DNA of 64,000 bases. It comes from Micropterix aruncella (taxonomy: Eukaryota; Arthropoda; Insecta; Lepidoptera; Micropterigidae). The stretch is taken from positions 18,662,160 to 18,726,159 of the forward strand of contig OX155973.1 in assembly GCA_944548615.1 (NCBI GenBank), read 5' to 3'. The notes beneath the pieces are model-generated. The model was not told the origin of the DNA and made no database searches. It saw nothing but the letters and a program-made list of their open reading frames with translations. Shown here in pieces: positions 12,017-23,635 of this stretch. The translations under genes and the position numbers were made by a program. Position 1 is the first letter of the stretch. Each line of letters opens with the position of its first letter.

Positions 12017-12240
12017 CATTTGTGTACCGAAATTCAAGCCTAAAAGTCCAATATTTCGAGATTGAAATATGACTAGGGCGCCCCCTGGTGGATCGATTTC
12101 AAGCACAATCTTTTCAACCTGCATGGCAAATTTCAGCTCAATCGGATAAAGCGTTTAGGCGCTTTTGTAAAGGAATGTAGAGACACAGACACACAGAACA
12201 CACACACAGACAGACTTCAATCTGGAAATGGTCTTAATTG
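12017..12240 (+). repeat. Repeat family C, 3' half
   Basis: Same order as 23900-24115: 'gtccaatatttcgagattga', a 'gcgccccctggtgg' phrase, 'tcaatcggataaagcgttt', then a CA/GA-rich tail ending 'cagacagacttca'. Non-coding. Confidence 0.6.
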
Positions 12241-12552
12241 TCTTGGAGTGGGGGGGGCAGGGGGAGCTAAATGGATATTCTGAAATGGGAGCTAAATGGA
12301 GTCTTCGTCTCATTTCAGCGCGTCGCGCGTTCCTAATACTTTCCTAATCCCAACCCCTTAGCGCGTTCACAATACTTTCCCTAACCGTTGGCTGGCCGGG
12401 AAAGTAAAGCACAAAACAAATATATTTTTTTGTGGTTTATTGTGTTTTTTTTTTTTGGTGATGATTTTTCTGATTTTTTAGTGGGATTTTTTGTGACCGG
12501 AGGAAAGAACGATAAAATAAATTTGCACATTTTATTGTCTATTTGTAAACTT
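12241..12552. other. Intergenic DNA, no gene seen
   Basis: Contains G runs and a poly-T stretch. The phrase 'gcgcgttc..aatactttcc' occurs twice (12326 and 12360). No gene. Confidence 0.45.
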
Positions 12553-13512
12553 GGGCGCGGGCCCGAGTTTGGGAATTAATATATTCAATTTAAGAAAAAA
12601 CGACTTTATGCACTTTTTATATGTGATGTATAATATCATCAGCTATGTATAGTAAAATTTTTAACTTCCTAAAGTGGGATTCTCGATGCCTGCCAGACCA
12701 AAGTTTGAGCGGCCTCCACGACCATTACATAAAGTCATCGGCGCGGCGCGGGCCCGAGTTTGGGAATTAATATCTCTAATTTAAGAAAAACTATCTCACG
12801 CAATTTTTATATGTGATGTATAATATGATCAGCTATGTATAGTAAAATTTTGTTCCTTCTAAAGTGGGATTCTCGATGCCTGCCAGACCGAAGCTTGAGC
12901 GGCCGCCTCGCCCATTAAATATAATCATCGGCGGGGCGCGGGGCCGAGTTTGGGAATTAATATCTCCAATGTAAGAAAAACCGACCTTTACCACTTTTTA
13001 AATGTGGTGTACAATATTATTAGATATGTATTATTATATATAGCTGATGACATTATACATCACATATAAAAAGTGCGAGAGGTCGTTTTTTCTTGAATTG
13101 GAGATATTAATTCCCAAACTCGGGCCCGCACCCCGCCGATGATTATATTTAAAGGGCGAGGCGGCCGCTCAAACTTCGGTCTGGCAGGCATCGAGAATTC
13201 CACTTTAGAAAGTACAAAAATTTACTATACATAGCTGATGATTTTATACATCACATATAAAAAGTGCGTGAGGTCGCTTTTTCTTAAATTGGAGATATTA
13301 ATTCTTAAACTCGGGCCCGCGCCCCGCCGATGATTATATTTAATGGGCGAGGCGGCTGCTCAAACTTCGGTCTGGCAGGCATCGACAATCCCACTTTAGG
13401 AGGTTCAAAATTTTACTATACATAGCTGATGATATAAAAGTCACACATAAAAAGTGCGCTAGGTCGTTTTTTCTTAAATTGTAGATATTAATTCCCATAC
13501 TCGGGCCCGCGC
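12553..13512. repeat. Inverted array: three direct plus three inverted 190-bp units
   Basis: The anchor 'gcgcgggcccgag' starts units at 12555, 12746 and 12936. Its complement appears at 13121, 13312 and 13502. The spacing is 190-191 bp throughout. The axis of symmetry lies near 13030, where the third direct unit is cut short and reads straight into an inverted one. Each unit also holds 'gatgcctgccagac' and 'atgtgatgtataatat'. No coding potential. Transposon, satellite seed or large hairpin are all possible. Confidence 0.85.
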
Positions 13513-14479
13513 CGCAATATTATGCAGCGAATTGTAAGCATTGCTCAATAAGGCGAAAAATATTGGCGGTGCATTTCCTTTTTTGTAATAATTATGAGTA
13601 AAGTAGGAGTTTTTTATTGTATTTTATATAGTATTCGTTAATAAAGGTGCGCCGTACAATAATGGCTGAACTGTCGCGTCGGTGTGAATTATAGAAAAAA
13701 TGATCTGATTTTACTTAGATTGTAGTTTTTGTCCACATTGCAAAATTTCACACAATTTGTTGAAAAAGTAAATTGTACATATGTGTATATTTTTAAAACA
13801 ACAGTGCCACTGTTGTAAATATATTTTAGTTTTGTATTTATATTGTCGAATATGATTGAAACTGTGATAGTTGAATATTTCCTCAATTTAATTTTCCTGC
13901 GGAGTTTTGGTCGTAGCTGTGGCGCCGATTTTTTTTATTTCTCTTTGTAAACATTTTTGGATTACACGGTACCTCCAAAAATTATATTTTATTACCTTGT
14001 TTTAGGAATAAAAGGGATCTATCTAAAAGTTCTATTTTATTTTACACCCTAAACTTAAGAACCTAAAGCAAACCAAGGGCCTTTTGAGAGAATTTGCTAC
14101 GGCCCCGCGCTGGCTTAATCCGGCACTGCTGCAGTTACAATATGGATTTTGAGGAAGATGAACTGCTTTTGCTGCTTTTGCGCAGGCGCAGACGACGGTG
14201 TAGAAAGCTTTAAAAATTTTGTGTTCATCCAATTTTTGAATTAAAACAACATGGACAATTTCATCACTTGTTTATGGAAGTGATGATGATTTTTTAAAAA
14301 AATATTTTTGAATGTCTATATCTTTGTTTGGCGAATTAAACAATATACTGAAGGATAACATTAAACGTCAAGACATCGTTATGAAGAGAAGTATCCCACC
14401 AGAAGAAAGACTAGCTGTAACACTGTGTAGTAAAACAAATCATAATCTTACTTAAGTAAATTTTTATTCCTCGAAATAT
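13513..14479. other. AT-rich intergenic DNA, no gene seen
   Basis: Short frames only; none resembles a known domain. I see nothing to support. Confidence 0.5.
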
Positions 14480-14790
14480 TAGAGACAACATTATCGGTTT
14501 CGCAGACGGTGGCAGACGCAACGCCGATCGGAGGGGTGACGGACGAAGGGGATAACTGCGTTAGAGCAATCGACCGCTCGAGCAGTCAGTGTATGTCTTG
14601 CAACTGCTCGACTGCACGATGAAATTTCGTCATACTGCTGACCGCCCGCGCAATCGCGACTGCTCGAGCGGTCCGTGTATGTCGATGAATAGAAGATTGT
14701 AGTTCGCTGAACAGTCGCAGTTTGAAGCGGTCGGTCCTGACTGATTCAAGCTGTGGTGGTGAACGGTTTCGTGCAGCTTGGGCCACAAGA
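14480..14790. repeat. GC-rich possible repeat with CTCGAGCGGTC motifs
   Basis: 'cgaccgctcgagcagtcagt' near 14570 and 'gactgctcgagcggtccgtg' near 14659 are partly inverted versions of each other, each followed by 'gtgtatgtc'. This suggests a small non-autonomous element. Ends were not defined and no gene is seen. Confidence 0.35.
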
Positions 14791-14849
14791 TCCATTGTGT
14801 TCTAGGATCGGCTCAACTCACGATTCAGCTCCTATTCAGAAGCCTCCTC

Positions 14850-15475
14850 GAGTGGAAGGCTACTTCGGGTAAGACTCCCGTGTCTCAGGCCTCAGAGCTG
14901 GTGGACCGGTTTCTCCCGGCGGGATTGCATCCCTGCGCCACTGGACGGTTTGCGCACCGGTCGGCGAAGCCAATCGGTTGTGCATTTTGACTAATTGCTG
15001 AAGGGGTCTGGAGACTATGGAAATACACTGTTTCCTAAGCAGCGGATGTGGATGTTGACCTGTTGTCGTGCCACTCTTGAAATGACCTAGGGCCACTCGA
15101 TCTAGCGTGGCACTACGGGCAAAGAACGCCCAGGTCCGCGAGTAATTCTAACTGAATTACCGCTGTAATACAATAGGTAGAGGTCGCGTAAGCGACTTCG
15201 GACACGTAACCAGTCGGGAGGATGGAGATATCCTAAAGGTTAATTCTAGATGGAGATATCCTGCCTTGCTAGTTAGGGAGTGAGGCTGCCCGCTGGGTAC
15301 CTTTTTCGGTGCCTCGCCGTAAGGCGTCGGTCTCTAACGGGTTGGCGGTGAATTAGACAGTAGATTGTCTTGTCCACGAGTCTTCTACGCTCATCCCACG
15401 GCTGACATAACGATCTATATCGTTATACCAGCCTGGGTGACGGGTTCGCCCGTTGTAGTCGACACCGATCTACTG
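14850..15475 (+). mobile_element. Helitron-like repeat (family A), diverged copy
   Basis: Two blocks are recognisable: 14860-15100 ('ggtttgcgcaccggtcggcg', 'caatcggttgtgcattttga', 'tttcctaagcagcgg') and 15175-15475 ('gcaagcgacttcgg', 'taaggcgtcggtctct', terminal 'gacgggttcgcccgttgtag'). About 75 bp of other sequence lies between them. It faces the reverse copy at 16068-16710 across a LINE end. Confidence 0.5.
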
Positions 15476-15482
15476 CTTCAAG

Positions 15483-16055
15483 CTTTTTATTATTATTATT
15501 ATTTTTTATTCAGAGAACAAACACATTTTTTTAAATATTAAAATCTCGCCAGACTGGCATACAGTTTGTTGGCGAGACAAACTCTTATTTTTCTAGTCTT
15601 ACACTTGTAATTTTGTGATACAAAAAGACATGAATAACATAAAAAACAAGGCACAGCAGTATTACTACTGGTCTTGCTACAGGCTTAAATTAGGATAGTA
15701 TTACTACAAGCTTAAATTATAAAAACGTATAACAAATTTACTTATGACCATTAATTTCACTATAAACGTCCAACAACGTCCGCTTTTTAATCTCTTTTTA
15801 AACATCTGTTTGCTCGCGCTTACACAGTCTTCCTCAGATACAATAGTATTAAAGATTCTTGGAAAGAGGTACTTTAACGTCCTTTCACCATAGTAGTTGT
15901 TCGCTCTTGGTTCTTCAAATATTTTACGAACTTTTTCTCTAACATTCCTATTGTACTTGTATTGGTATTTTAAATTCTGGATTTCTAAAATGCTCCATTG
16001 CTAAAAAGTATGTAATTTTTTCATGTATAGGTAATATATCGCATCGCTTAAACAA
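15483..16055 (-). mobile_element. 5'-truncated LINE 3' end
   Basis: The left edge is (TTA)n, the reverse complement of a (TAA)n tail, so the element reads on the minus strand. Its coding remnant (about 15790-16050) reads ...HEKITYFLAMEHFRNPEF... and, after a frameshift, NVREKVRKIFEEPRANNYY and NTIVSEEDCVSASKQMF. These look like the C-terminal region after a LINE reverse transcriptase. The 3' UTR phrase 'tggcatacagtttgttggcg' recurs at 61235, so both are ends of one LINE family. Confidence 0.6.
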
Positions 16056-16067
16056 CAACTTGGGTTA

Positions 16068-16710
16068 TCGACTACAGCGGGCGAGCCCGTCACCTCAGGA
16101 AGTTTTAACGATTAGTCGTTCTATCTCCCTGGAAGTGAACGTAGAAGACTTGGGGACGAAACAGTCCACTATCTAGCTACGTCACAAGCCCGTAAGAGGC
16201 CAACGCCTTATCCGCGAGATAGCCAGGAATGTTACCTGGCGGGCCGACACTCACGCCCTTACTTCCAATTGTGACCGGATTACTCCGGTCTCTCGATTGG
16301 TTACGAATTCGAGGTCGCTTGCGCGGTCCTCTCCCTTACTAAGCGGTGAAACGGTGTATACCGAATCTATCGCGGACTACAGCGTCCTTTGCCCGGCTCT
16401 TCACCCAGGATCGGATGGCCGATGGTCATTTCAAGAGTAGTCGCCGTAAGGTCCGCAACCACCCCCGCTCTATAGGAAACAGTACTGCTTCCAGACTCCC
16501 CCGACTGTTAGTCAGAGTGCACAGTCGATTGGCTCACGCCGCACGGTGCGCAGACCGTCCAGGAGCGCCAGCAGTTTGATTCCTAGGGGAAACTGACCAT
16601 AAGGCCAGAGTCCTACCCGGGAGGCCGTCGGATAGGTGTTGACCCGTGACTGTGACCAACCTTAAACAGAATGGGTCTTCGTAGCCACCTCAGCAAGGGC
16701 CCATTAACTC
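16068..16710 (-). mobile_element. Helitron-like repeat (family A), reverse copy
   Basis: Starts with the terminal block on the plus strand ('ctacagcgggcgagcccgtc'), then 'gaagtgaacgtagaagactt', the 'gcgagatagccaggaatgtt' region, and the 5' part to 'gggcccattaactcc'. It is the most complete reverse-orientation copy, and the ORF at 16346-16579 is a chance frame within it. Confidence 0.6.
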
Positions 16711-16794
16711 CGCTTAAACAACAAGTTATAGTTCTTTTTACATTGCGTTAACACATGTTTAATTACTAAAAGTTTTATTATTCTTGTTATTTAG

Positions 16795-16900
16795 CTGTCC
16801 GTGTATGACCGACCTAAGTCTCTACGGTCACTCTAGGTTGAAAGAACGATCAATATCGTTATGCCTTCTGGGGTTACAGGTTCGCTCGTTGTAGATGACA
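16795..16900 (+). mobile_element. Helitron-like repeat (family A), 3' terminal fragment
   Basis: Only the last 100 bases are present: 'aagaacgatcaatatcgtta', then the block 'ttacaggttcgctcgttgta' and 'gatgacaactgac'. Diverged and without a clean CTRR end. Confidence 0.45.
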
Positions 16901-17081
16901 ACTGACAAACTAAGGATTATAAAAAGGGAAAAGAAACAATGAATACACTCGTACGTTTTCATTTTACTTCTAAATGAACAATGAACAAATGATACATAAT
17001 AGTGCATAACACAGAATTAAATTACAAATTGCAGTTTCCGGTGTTTCTTTTTTGCAAATCTTTTAATTATCTTCTCTTTGT

Positions 17082-17426
17082 CTACTGGAATATCAACATG
17101 GATCGTACCCAGGTTTTTAGTCGCCTCAGAGTTGAAAAACTTCTTTCGGCAGTCGCCACACTTACGGGCAAGTAGGCCATGATAAGGATGAGGCGATGTA
17201 TGCCAGGGTAGATGAATTCGTTGGCCAGATCTAGAACATCTAGGATATTTTTTGGTTCCGAATAAGCGGGTTTATTTCTCTTTTCCCTTCTAAAAGTTTC
17301 TTTCCAGATCTTGTATTCTCCCAGAACTCCCGCCGCATGAACTCCTAGGAGACTCTTATGCTCTCTAACAAGATCTGCTACTACATTTGAGTGATCACTA
17401 TCGTCTTTTATTATTACCGATGGCAT
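17082..17426 (-). pseudogene. hAT transposase C-terminal dimerisation fragment
   Basis: The minus-strand frame contains the hAT C-terminal (hATC) signature: 'LILIMAYLPVSVATAERSFS' followed by TLRRLKTW. In hAT transposases this hydrophobic segment with ERSFS lies at the dimerisation interface near the C-terminus. Everything upstream, including the catalytic DDE and BED finger, is missing. The right-hand sequence ends at 17580 with 'cccccatagatccgcgcctg', which reversed (CAGGCGCGGATC...) looks like a hAT inverted end. The copy is an internally deleted, dead element. Confidence 0.7.
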
Positions 17427-17554
17427 TATAATGCTTAAATTAAAAACCTTTAAGGTTTCGGGTGGCAGTCGATTTTTGAGTTCGTTTATGACATTGGCCA
17501 GTAGCGGGATATATTTTTTTCAATCCTCGTTAGGGGGGGGGGGGCGGTCGCCCC

Positions 17555-17580
17555 CTCCGCCCCCCATAGATCCGCGCCTG
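17555..17580. repeat. Probable hAT terminal inverted repeat
   Basis: Read on the minus strand it starts CAGGCGCGGATCTATGGG, the CAG(N)GGCG-type end common among hAT elements. It follows a G/C homopolymer region (17532-17565). No matching left end or 8-bp duplication was found. Confidence 0.4.
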
Positions 17581-18012
17581 GGTCAGGTTTAGTTTCCTGT
17601 TCGCTTCGTTGCTATACAACTATATATGTATTACCTGAATTGCCTATCTATCAGGTAACCTACTGCACCTGTTGCCGTAGGCACAACACAGGCATTCAAG
17701 TGGTGTGTGCTGTGCAACCTTGTAATAAAGTAATGATAGATTGGCCTGTCTGGGCTAGATAAGATAGGGTGACAGCCAGACGGGCGGGCTGCCGGATGGT
17801 GATCGACCCGCCAGTCGACCACGGCCAACGCGGCTGACTCTTATCACTCTTATCAGGCAACTTATCAGCTAAAGCGTAATCCATCTCCAAACACTGGTTC
17901 ACTTCATGAAAACTGGAATTGGCGCGGATTGACTATCACGCGGGGTCGGTGATTCAGACAGAATTGGAGTATGAACTGTAGGCGTAAATGCTCGAATCAT
18001 TCACAACATTAT
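17581..18012. other. Intergenic DNA, no gene seen
   Basis: No domain recognised in any frame and no clear repeat. Confidence 0.45.
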
Positions 18013-18363
18013 ACAGGATGAGTTTTTAATTAGTGACATACTGGGTGAATCAGTACGACGAAATAAGCAACTCTTGATGAAAAAAAAATGAAAAATTGAA
18101 TACAACAAAAAAGTTTTCTTTTCATTAATTTGTATTTTTTATTTTGAAGTGAAGTTTCAGAAGCGTTGAGCGCGTTGCGCCGTCTAGCGATAGGTAAAAT
18201 AACGATAATAAACAATATTAGCGATATTTTACTTACCACTAGATAGCTCATCGTGCTCGCAACTTTTTTGTTTATTCCAAAAAAAAAATATCGAAGTTGC
18301 TTAGTTAGTCGTACCGATTCGCCCACTACAAGGATGCCACTAATTAAAAACTTACCCTATATA
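18013..18363. mobile_element. Foldback MITE (Tc1/mariner-like ends), copy 2
   Basis: The left 'acaggatgagtttttaatta' and right 'taattaaaaacttaccctat' are inverted, with 'gaatcagtacgacg' mirrored by 'cgtaccgattcgcc'. Flanks read TAT...ATA, compatible with a TA target. Same family as 2029-2403. Confidence 0.65.
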
Positions 18364-18382
18364 CATAGGGGCGATTCTGTAC

Positions 18383-18745
18383 CATTGGCGTAACTATAGG
18401 GTGACAGGGCTGGCAAAATGCCACGGTCCCCCGAACCGACGGGGGTTCCTGATTTATTAAAATTAAATTATAACGTTACGATTTTTACTGGGAAGCCCCA
18501 TCCAATGAAAGAATTTGCCACGGGCCCCAGATAGTAATATAAAATAATTTTTTGACACAATCAGTATCGGTCGGAGAGGGGGGGGGGGGTTTACCTGCTC
18601 TCCGGGAAAGTCTTGGGGTGACACAAACGAATTCTTGATTTCAGCGTTTTTATACGTGTCTCTGTATGTTTTTCTCCACGATAGCGCTCAAACGCCAAAA
18701 CGCTCAAACGCCTGAAATTTGGCATGCAGGCATCATTTGGTTATT
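18383..18745. repeat. Transposon fragments (hAT-like end; family C, reverse)
   Basis: 'cattggcgtaactatagggt' at 18383 resembles a hAT end. 18570-18745 is a reverse copy of family C: 'ctccgggaaagtcttggggt' and 'tgaaatttggcatgcaggca' are complements of the head and 3' half of that family. The middle of family C is missing. Confidence 0.45.
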
Positions 18746-19642
18746 ACATTACATTTTCGTCGTGTCCAATTGACGGCTAAAGACCGCTCTTGGACGTGTC
18801 AAAATAATTGGGTTAGGTAGTAAGTCTCGTTACTACTCTTTACTGAACATATATAGGTAGTCAAGTATTAACTACTAGATTGTCAAACTATAAATATAAA
18901 TAATCAAATAGAAGCCTAATATTTGAAGTAGTTAGTAATTCGAAAAGATACGCAGTAAAATTATTCATCGTAATATTCAAATTGTCAGTAAAATGGTAAA
19001 TAATCAAATTAAAGCTACGTTATGCATTTTAAACTAAAAAAACATATATAAAACCATATACAATAATCAGACAATAAGGCTCTACTTTTTTAAGTAATTT
19101 AAATGGCACAATATTTGTAAAATCATGGTCCTCAAATTCGGCCAGATTATAGAAAGGGTGGCCTATCAGCACCTCCTTGATGTTTTTTTAAAATTTTATG
19201 TCCTCCAGCTGTTTAAATTTGTAGGGAGTAGATTAGAGAATTTAATACTAAGGCACAAGTAGCTTTTCTGTACTTGTGCCAGTCGTATTCGAGGTACGCA
19301 TAAAAGGGAGCTACCGCGGGTATGATGCGAGTGAATGCGAGGTGCTGTCTAGCATACCTTAATCACTGGTTATGGCAAGTGTTGAAAAGGTCCGTTACAA
19401 CCGGAGAAAAGTTTGGATGCAAATAATCACTAAATTTATTATTTAAATAAGATTAATTATTGAGAAAATTTCTAAATATGCTGACATTTAAAAATTCAAA
19501 TTTAGAAACTTTGTAAAAAACCGGTTGTAACGGTCTCCGTTCCATCGGGTTCAGAAGAGGGAGGAAGAGAGAGTGCACCCGTGGTCGCGCGCCCACCTGT
19601 GCACTATAATATAGACTGCGCACTTGACTGCTTCCGGAAAAA
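18746..19642. other. AT-rich DNA upstream of LINE
   Basis: No gene. 'gtccgttacaaccgg' (19391) and 'ccggttgtaacggtc' (19520) are inverted copies 115 bp apart. The GC-rich part from about 19540 may be the 5' UTR of the following LINE. Confidence 0.45.
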
Positions 19643-21103
19643 ATGGACTATGAGAAGACTAAAGAGACCTATGGCGATGGACAATGGGTAGCAGTAACCA
19701 CGGCTGCTACTGCATCTTTTCCTCGTGGTCGAAGATACAGTAAGAATAATATTAAATCCAAAACAATGACGTATGGTGCATGGAACGTTCGGACGCTTTT
19801 GGATCGCGATTCCAATCTTTGCCCTGAACGAAAAACCGCTATAGTAGCCCGAGAACTACGTCGCTATAATGTTGACATAGCTGCCCTCAGCGAAACACAT
19901 CTTGCAGAGGAAGGGGAACTAGTGGAGCACGGCGGTGGATATACCTTCTTTTGGAAGGACACTGCCGCGTCGGAGCCCAGACGATCTGGCGTTGGATTCG
20001 CGGTCAAAAACAGCATCGCAAACAAGTTGGAGGAACGTCCTGTTAACATCTCAGACCGCGTTACCTCACTGCGCCTTCATTTAAGTAATAAAAACTTCCT
20101 CAACGTGATTAGCTTGTACGCGCCAACTATGGACAAGGACGACGAGGTCAAGGAGAAGCTCTATGAAGAAGTAACTCAACATTTGTCTCAGATACGACCC
20201 AAAGAACAAGTTTTACTTCTAGGCGACTTTAATGCGCGAGTTGGACAGGACTACGAAGCGTGGCCTAAAGTCCTTGGAAGGCATGGAATCGGCAATATGG
20301 ACAGCAATGGCCAGCTTTTGCTCAGCCTGTGCTCGTTATTTGGACCAGCAATAACTAACACTATGTTCACACTACCACCGAAATATAAAACCACCTGGAT
20401 GCATCCAAAATCCAAGCATTGGCATCTGATTGACTATGCAATAGTCCGCCAAAGAGACATCTCTCAGGTGCACGTCACTCGCGTCATGCGTGGGGCGGAC
20501 TGCTGGACGGACCACAGACTCGTCATTACCAAACTGCAACTTCGCCTACACCCACCGCGTAGGACCGAGAGAGTTAAAGGTGTTAGCCTAAACCTACAAC
20601 ACCTGGACAATAAAGAAACGCAGCAACGATACGTCTCTGCAATGAACCTAGCGCTGAGTACACTTAACGTTGAAGACGGTGATTTTCAAGCCAACTGGAA
20701 CCTTCTCTCTTCTCATGTACTAGAAACAGGTACTCAGATCCTGGGCATTAAAACTCGGAGAAACGAGGACTGGTTCGACGAAAATGAAGAGATACTATCA
20801 GAGGCAATTAAAAATCACCGAGAACTACTACGTCGGCAACATCACGGACGCCAGCACCATAACATCGCAGACGAGCTAAAAAAAAGTGGAACTGAGCTAC
20901 GTAGACTGACTAGGCAAACTAAGGACACTTGGTGGCAAGAAAAGAGCCAACACATGCAGTGGTTAGCTAATACTAACCAACTCGGCGACTTCTACTCAGA
21001 ACTGCGGAAGCTGATTGGTAGTACCCAGCGATGTAGCATTCCCCTTAAATCCTCTGATGGTTCACATCTGCTGAAAAGCAAGGAAGATGTGCTGAAGAGA
21101 TAG
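19643..21103 (+). pseudogene. LINE endonuclease (EEP fold) plus start of RT region
   Basis: 486 residues opening with an endonuclease/exonuclease/phosphatase domain (about residues 42-300), the enzyme that nicks target DNA to prime reverse transcription. Visible motifs: 'GAWNVRTLLD' near residue 46, SETHL, the Y-A-P-T box 'VISLYAPTMD', LLGDFNAR, and the C-terminal 'DHRLV' with its catalytic His-region Asp. All look intact. The rest is the linker before the RT. It stops at TAG where relatives have Trp in a W-A-D-H-F motif; translation of the same frame continues after the stop to 21313. So the catalytic domain could still be made, but not the polymerase. Confidence 0.8.
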
Positions 21104-22212
21104 GCCGATCACTTTATCACCTTGCTCAACGTGGATCGATCTGTGGACATGCATCATATCGGCTTAATTCCTGCGCTGCCTAGTGCTGATGAGCTAGACG
21201 ACCCACTCTCTCTGAAAGAGGTAGTTACAGCCCTAAAAGAACAGAAGAATAAGAAGGCGACTGGCATTGACAACTTACCAGGAGAGCTAGCTACTGAAAT
21301 ATGGAGGCGATGAGCTGCACACGAAGCTATGGGCATTGTTCGGACGAATGTGTGTCGAAGAACGTGTACCAGCAGACTTTAAAGTCTCTCGCATCTGCTC
21401 GCTGTACAAGAACAAAGGCGACCGTTCTGACTGCAACTCGTACCGCGGAATATCACTTCTCTCTGCTCCTGGTAGTGTTCGCCCGAATACTTTTAAACCG
21501 ACTGATGACCCTGTCGGAGAGGCTTCTACCAGAAACCCAGTTCGGATTCCGTCCAGATCGAGGAACCAGTGAAGCTATCTTCTCCGTTCGTCAAATACAG
21601 GAAAAAAGCAGAGAACAGAGTCAAAATCTGTATATTTGTTTTGTTGACCTAGAGAAGGCATTTGACAGCGTATCACGTGAAGGCCTGTGGAAGATTCTGG
21701 AAAAGGTTGGATGCACTGAGAAATTTGTCAGACTGATTCGACTTCTGCATGATGACATGGAATGCTGTGTGTAAGTCAACGGTGAACAAACAGGGTTCTT
21801 TCCTGTAAGCTGTGGCGTGAAACAAGGCTGCGTGCTTGCACCTACCCTGTTTGCCTTATATTTCGCAGTTGTAGTCCGTGATGCTCTGCAACACATCTCA
21901 GAAGGTGTTAGAATCCGTTTTCGCACAGATGGCTCTCTTTTTAATCTGGCAAGACTTAAAGCCCATACAAAAGTATCATATGCCACGATAACGGATATAA
22001 TGTATGCCGATGATCTATGCTTCGTAGCCGAAAGCCCAGATGACCTGCAAAGGTTAATGACTAACCTCGACGTGTCATGTAAGAACTTAGGCCTAAAAAT
22101 CAGCGTGAAGAAAACCGAAGTGATGGCCAACACACTTAATGAAGAACCTATATCTATTAAGCTCGGAGAGACTGCTCTGAAGCAAGTGGACAAATTCTTG
22201 ACTCTGAACTGA
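21104..22212 (+). pseudogene. LINE reverse transcriptase domain, broken
   Basis: The RT domain is spread over three frames. 21104-21313 holds 'KKATGIDNLPGELATEIW'. After a +1 shift 21303-21470 holds 'KNKGDRSDCNSYRGISLLS'. After another shift 21480-22210 holds QFGFRPDRGT, FVDLEKAFDSV, GVKQGCVLAPTLF and the active-site box MYADDLCF. The YADD catalytic motif and the F-x-D-x-x-K-A-F-D motif are preserved, so decay was recent relative to the older LINE pieces here. A TAA at 21772 lies between the two motifs. Confidence 0.8.
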
Positions 22213-22221
22213 ACGGGAGGA

Positions 22222-22925
22222 TAGGAGCTGCTTCTGCAGCTTTCGGTAAACTCCGTAGCAAAGTCTTCAGCTCACACGACATCAAGCTGGGAACAAAAGT
22301 GTCTGTCTACATGGCGATCGTCCTCCCAAACCTCCTCTACTCGTCAGAGACATGGTGCCCATACCGAAAGCACATTCGCGCACTTGACAAATTCCACCTT
22401 CGATGCCTACGCGACTTAATGAACATCAAGTGGTCGGACCGTGTGAGGAACACGGAAGTTCTTCGACGCGCTAAAGTCAGCGGAATAGAAGCATACATGA
22501 TGCGACGACAGCTGAGATGGTGCGGACATGTCTCCCGTATGCCTGATGAGAGAGTGGCAAAGCGTATCTTTTACGCTGAACTAAAGAACGGCAAGCGGAA
22601 ACAAGGCGGCCAGCTCCTCAGATACAAGGATGCTCAGAAGAGGAATATGAAAAGGTGCAACATTGAACCCTCTCAGTGGGAGAGTAAAGCGAAAGATCGC
22701 CCAGGATGGAGACTGCTAGTGCAGGGCAATGTAGATGATTTTGAAAAGAAGAGGCCGCTCGACTTAGATGCCAAGCGCGACGAGCTAAAGGCCCGACCAC
22801 CGGCGGCCATAAAGTATAATTACGTCGATGGTGTCTTGACTAGCGCCAAATGTGCGCGCACATTCAAAGCCAAGATTGGCTACATCAGTCACCTGAGGGC
22901 TCACCAGCAAAGCCCCCAACGATAA
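22222..22925 (+). pseudogene. LINE C-terminal region with degenerate zinc finger
   Basis: Continues the RT after a shift near 22200 ([18 protein letters not shown]...). It contains the thumb-like '[19 protein letters not shown]' and '[13 protein letters not shown]', typical of the post-RT region. It ends with [19 protein letters not shown], a C2H2-like finger lacking its first pair partner. Such terminal fingers are common in this LINE group and may bind RNA or target DNA. Stop at 22923 is followed by a short A run. Confidence 0.75.
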
Positions 22926-22995
22926 AAAAAAAAGAATCTAGAATGCAATCGCTATGGCCGAATACGGCTAGAAGGATATGAAAAGGTCGTGGTTG

Positions 22996-23635
22996 AAATC
23001 GTCCACCAGGGGAGCACTGGTCATGTGTCAATCTCGAAATATTTTACTTAAAGACAATTTGGTACCTAGATGCATTGTTGGTATGCCACATTGTGAAATA
23101 TTGTTGGTATATCTCATATACAATCTACACTAATAATTTTCAATTCCGCATTGCTTTAAAGTAATATTATCGCCATCTGTTGGCGCTTAGCTCAAACACG
23201 CTCTTTGCCGAGAAACGAACCGCGCCGCCTGAGACGTCGCAGTGGAACCCAGCCGGGTTCGTCCGCCTTCCGAGAGAGGGCGCTCATCGAATTTATTTAT
23301 TAAACTAACATTCAGATGAAATCAGTCCTTGGAAAGATTATTATTCAGTTTGTTTAGTATATTGTTGTAATGACTCTAGCGAAGGCAAATTTGACGCTCG
23401 ACCGGTTTTATAACTTCCTAGTTTCTCAATTGTGACGGGATACTACATAATAGTTAAGGTTTATATTTATATTCATTTTCTGAATAAGTTATGACCTGAG
23501 CACTATAAACTGGTTATAAACAAATATCTTTTTTATCTTTAATCACAATCACAAAAAAAAATATTATCAAGGCAAGTGGCTGATGTTACAGAGATTGCTG
23601 TTGGTTTCCAAAAAAGATGTAATAAGATAAATGTT
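22996..23635. other. Intergenic DNA with short shared segment
   Basis: 23170-23290 ('gccatctgttggcgc', 'cgagaaacgaaccgcgccgc', 'tggaacccagccgggttc') is an inverse relative of 28850-28955. No gene. Confidence 0.45.

Larger units (their letters stand above)
19540..22995 (+). mobile_element. Near full-length APE-type LINE retrotransposon, decayed
   Basis: One element carrying an apurinic-like endonuclease, a reverse transcriptase and a C-terminal zinc-finger-like tail in the usual order. The protein would have been about 1,090 residues. Lesions seen: TAG at 21101, +1 shift near 21301, shift near 21470, TAA at 21772 and a deletion/shift near 22200. The boundaries are approximate, since I could not identify a target duplication. 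The clade is not assigned; related proteins are often mislabelled 'craniofacial development protein 2-like' in databases. Confidence 0.8.

Noticed and set aside
12553..13512. CRISPR-like array
   Set aside because: Units are 190 bp without short repeat/spacer structure, half are inverted, and the genome is eukaryotic.
21301..22212. Retrovirus or endogenous virus polymerase
   Set aside because: The RT is of non-LTR type, preceded by an AP-like endonuclease, with no protease, integrase, envelope or LTRs.
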